The position numbers and the translations under genes are program-made. Under the pieces are notes generated by a model. The model was given only the letters and a program-made list of their open reading frames with translations. It was not told the DNA's origin and made no database searches. Positions 62,332-64,000 of a stretch of DNA of 64,000 nt are shown here, piece by piece. Within the stretch, counting starts at the first letter, position 1, and each line of letters begins with the position of its first letter. Origin of the DNA: Adineta vaga (taxonomy: Eukaryota; Rotifera); the NCBI GenBank assembly GCA_021613535.1, contig CP075497.1:6448001-6512000 (forward strand), in the 5' to 3' direction.

Positions 62332-62739
62332 ATGATCATGTTTTATCGCATTTGTTGTCGTTTAATTTTTATTCTTATTCTCTTCAAATCTTTCTGTTAT
62401 ACATTTCCTGCTACATCAATTGATGATATTCCACCTGAAGATTTAGCATTACTTCTCAATGAAAGTCATGAACAATCAGATATAAAAGAATCCAATGATC
62501 CAGATTCAAGTATTGAAAAACCAATAATGAATGAACAGAATGAAGCTTATTATTTGAAAATATTATGTGCTCTTTATGGAAGTTGTAGTGCTGACGATGA
62601 TAATAAAATCACTAAACCACCCATCGAATATGATGAAAAAAAACACAAACGTCTATTATCTCGATTATTTTATGGTTTTCCTAAATTTGGCAAACGTGCA
62701 TTTGCATCAGCATTTGATGGAATACCAAAATTTGGTTAG
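62332..62739 (+). CDS. Candidate amidated neuropeptide precursor (GxPKF-amide)
   Basis: The ATG at 62332 follows a TTTTTCAG acceptor at once, so a 5' UTR intron is likely. The 135-aa product has a signal peptide (MIMFYRICCRLIFILILFKS) and an acidic spacer with a short Cys-bounded segment (LCALYGSC). The C-terminus is KRLLSRLFYGFPKFGKR then AFASAFDGIPKFG and stop. Both repeats end PKFG, one before KR and one at the stop codon, as expected for two C-terminally alpha-amidated peptides ending GFPKF-amide and GIPKF-amide. The repeated pattern and dibasic sites are seen; secretion and amidation are inferred. The peptide family is not one I can name. Confidence 0.7.
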   Translation: MIMFYRICCRLIFILILFKSFCYTFPATSIDDIPPEDLALLLNESHEQSDIKESNDPDSSIEKPIMNEQNEAYYLKILCALYGSCSADDDNKITKPPIEYDEKKHKRLLSRLFYGFPKFGKRAFASAFDGIPKFG

Positions 62740-63180
62740 ATCATTTGACTGTTTCTTCTTTTGATTACATAGAAATAAAAGAAAAGATTGCTTATATACA
62801 TACACGATCACTGGAATTTTGTTGTTTTTCTTGACAAACTCTAATCTAGTTTAATTCTTCTTAACATCAAATAATATTGAAGATTTTTTCAATTCAAAGA
62901 ACTTCGTAAGACAAATTTTGACGGAGAAAGCAAAATACTCGATAATCATTAAGCAATGATCTTGGGTATATTTTGTTGTTATACAAAAAATAGAAGAAGA
63001 CGAAGCAAAGAAAAGAAAAGAGAACAAAACAAGCCAAAACTGTACATAAGAAGACGAAGAAAAACGAAAAATGCATATCTGACATGAGACTCTTAAACAA
63101 AGACGAAAAACAAATGAATAGAAGAGAGAAAGAGAGAGAGAGAGAAGAGAAAACATTTTTGTAGATAATTAAAATTTCTG
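62740..63180. other. Convergent intergenic region
   Basis: 3' flanks of the peptide precursor (+) and GATA gene (-), with GA-rich simple sequence at 63121-63148. No exon. Confidence 0.5.
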
Positions 63181-63968
63181 TCATACACCAAAATTCGTTT
63201 GTCCAATCCATGAATTATCATTTGGAGGAAATAAAGTTTGACTTTCATGTTTTACTTTAGTGAAAAGTGAAGCAGCATGACCTTGATAATAATGTGATTG
63301 ATGTTGTTGTTGCTGTTGTTGCTGATGCTGATGATGGTGTTGTTGTTGTTGATGATGATGATAATCAAATTGTGAAGCAAGTTGTTTAATTGGTGGTGAT
63401 GGTGCATAATAATTATTATAAAAATGATGATGAGGATTTGATGTTTCATAAGAAAATAATAAATTATCAGGTGTACAACCATTTGTATAATTTGCTGAAG
63501 ATATTGGCATTGTTTGTGGTAATTGAGGTGGTGGTGATAAATCAAGATTTGATTGTTGATGATGTTCCGATGAACATGCCGCTGCTTCAGACATTGTTGG
63601 TGAAGTTCGTCCTATGAATAAAATAAATAATAAGAAAAAAAAAGAAACAGTAAAGTTTTTCGTTAACATACGGCTGTTCTTATTCAGAAGTGTAACATCG
63701 ATTGTTTTGGGAGATTTATCTTTTTTTGATTTGCGTTTACGTGTTTGTATACCATCTTTTTTTAATGTCAATGGTCGGCTAACCTATACAAAATGAAATA
63801 TTAGTATAAAAAAGAAATGAAAAAAAAAGAAATGAAATTTACTCCATGTAATTTATAATAAAGACCACATGCATTACAGACACTTTCTCCACTAGCATTT
63901 CGTCTCCATAAAGTTGTATCCGTGGTAGAACAATTGGCACATTGGTTACCTGAACGATGAAGAGCTCC
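63181..63968 (-). CDS. GATA transcription factor, C-terminal finger and tail (5' end outside window)
   Basis: A DNA-binding regulator of the GATA1/2/3 type. The exon at about 63846-63968 encodes the C-terminal GATA finger C-x2-C-x17-C-x2-[21 protein letters not shown] then [13 protein letters not shown]. An intron leads to the basic extension [20 protein letters not shown] that follows the C-finger in all GATA factors. The rest is a Ser/Pro/His/Gln-rich activation-type tail (polyH/Q at 63300-63360) ending WIGQTNFGV, stop at 63181-63183. The N-terminal finger and start lie beyond position 64000. A GATA4/5/6-type assignment cannot be excluded from this part alone. Confidence 0.93.
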
Positions 63969-64000
63969 CTGAAAAGAAAAAAAGCGAAGAGAACAAATGA

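Noticed and set aside
1-64000. Genes acquired from bacteria or fungi, expected in bdelloids
   Set aside because: Every recognised gene is animal-like with spliceosomal introns. GALM and MMAA have bacterial relatives but are standard animal genes.
1-64000. CRISPR arrays, operons with ribosome-binding sites, rRNA
   Set aside because: This is nuclear eukaryotic DNA; no such structures were seen.

Overview
This is eukaryotic, animal DNA. It is AT-rich and gene-dense. Most introns are about 50-70 nt with GT...TTTAG ends, and the genes are animal-type: ECT2, GPSM2/LGN, R7-type RGS, CPEB1, basonuclin, GATA and SLC12A9. Together with low-complexity N/Q/H tracts, this most resembles a bdelloid rotifer (Adineta/Rotaria-like). 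That placement is inference from style and gene content; no diagnostic sequence was available. No prokaryotic features, CRISPR arrays, rRNA or convincing tRNA genes were seen.

Layout. 1-1089 (+): 3' end of ECT2. 2176-6906 (+): short GPSM2/LGN/Pins with four GoLoco motifs. 8130-9463 (-): TFAM with an unusual basic tail. 9794-14224 (-): CCAR1. 15049-21068: degenerate zone holding a broken multi-membrane gene interrupted by a 278-bp terminal-inverted-repeat element, remnants of other genes (one DHHC-type), and a compositionally distinct non-coding patch. 21069-22800 (+): galactose mutarotase. 24992-26303 (+): beta-1,4-galactosyltransferase, convergent with a secreted CUB/LDLa protein (26438-27186, -). 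27541-28717 (-): two small unknown ORFs sharing a TSTPK motif. 29406-32832 (-): RGS6/7-like. 33129-33962 (-): TMEM33, divergent from a TFIIIA-like zinc-finger gene (34355-35934, +). 36073-37827 (+): IPMK and COA5, which may share a first exon. 37953-39373 (+): MMAA. 40480-42602 (+): CPEB1. 43433-45279 (+): ZnT-like CDF protein that has lost its metal ligands. 46489-49983 (+): SLC12A9. 52030-56255 (+): basonuclin. 57509-57821 (-): candidate secreted peptide precursor. 58719-60144 (+): BUD23. 62332-62739 (+): candidate amidated neuropeptide precursor. 63181-63968 (-): 3' part of a GATA factor.

The genes are mostly single-copy housekeeping or developmental genes and do not form one pathway. Some loose themes exist: cell division and cortex (ECT2, GPSM2), G-protein control (GPSM2, RGS7), mitochondria (TFAM, COA5, MMAA), ion transport (ZnT-like, SLC12A9) and transcription or RNA control (CCAR1, TFIIIA-like, CPEB, BNC, GATA). 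The points most worth checking are the IPMK/COA5 first-exon arrangement, the ZnT-like protein without zinc ligands, the PKF-amide precursor, the 278-bp element, and the truncated Pins. Exon borders were assigned by eye from GT/AG signals and reading-frame continuity, so individual borders can be off even where the gene call is firm.
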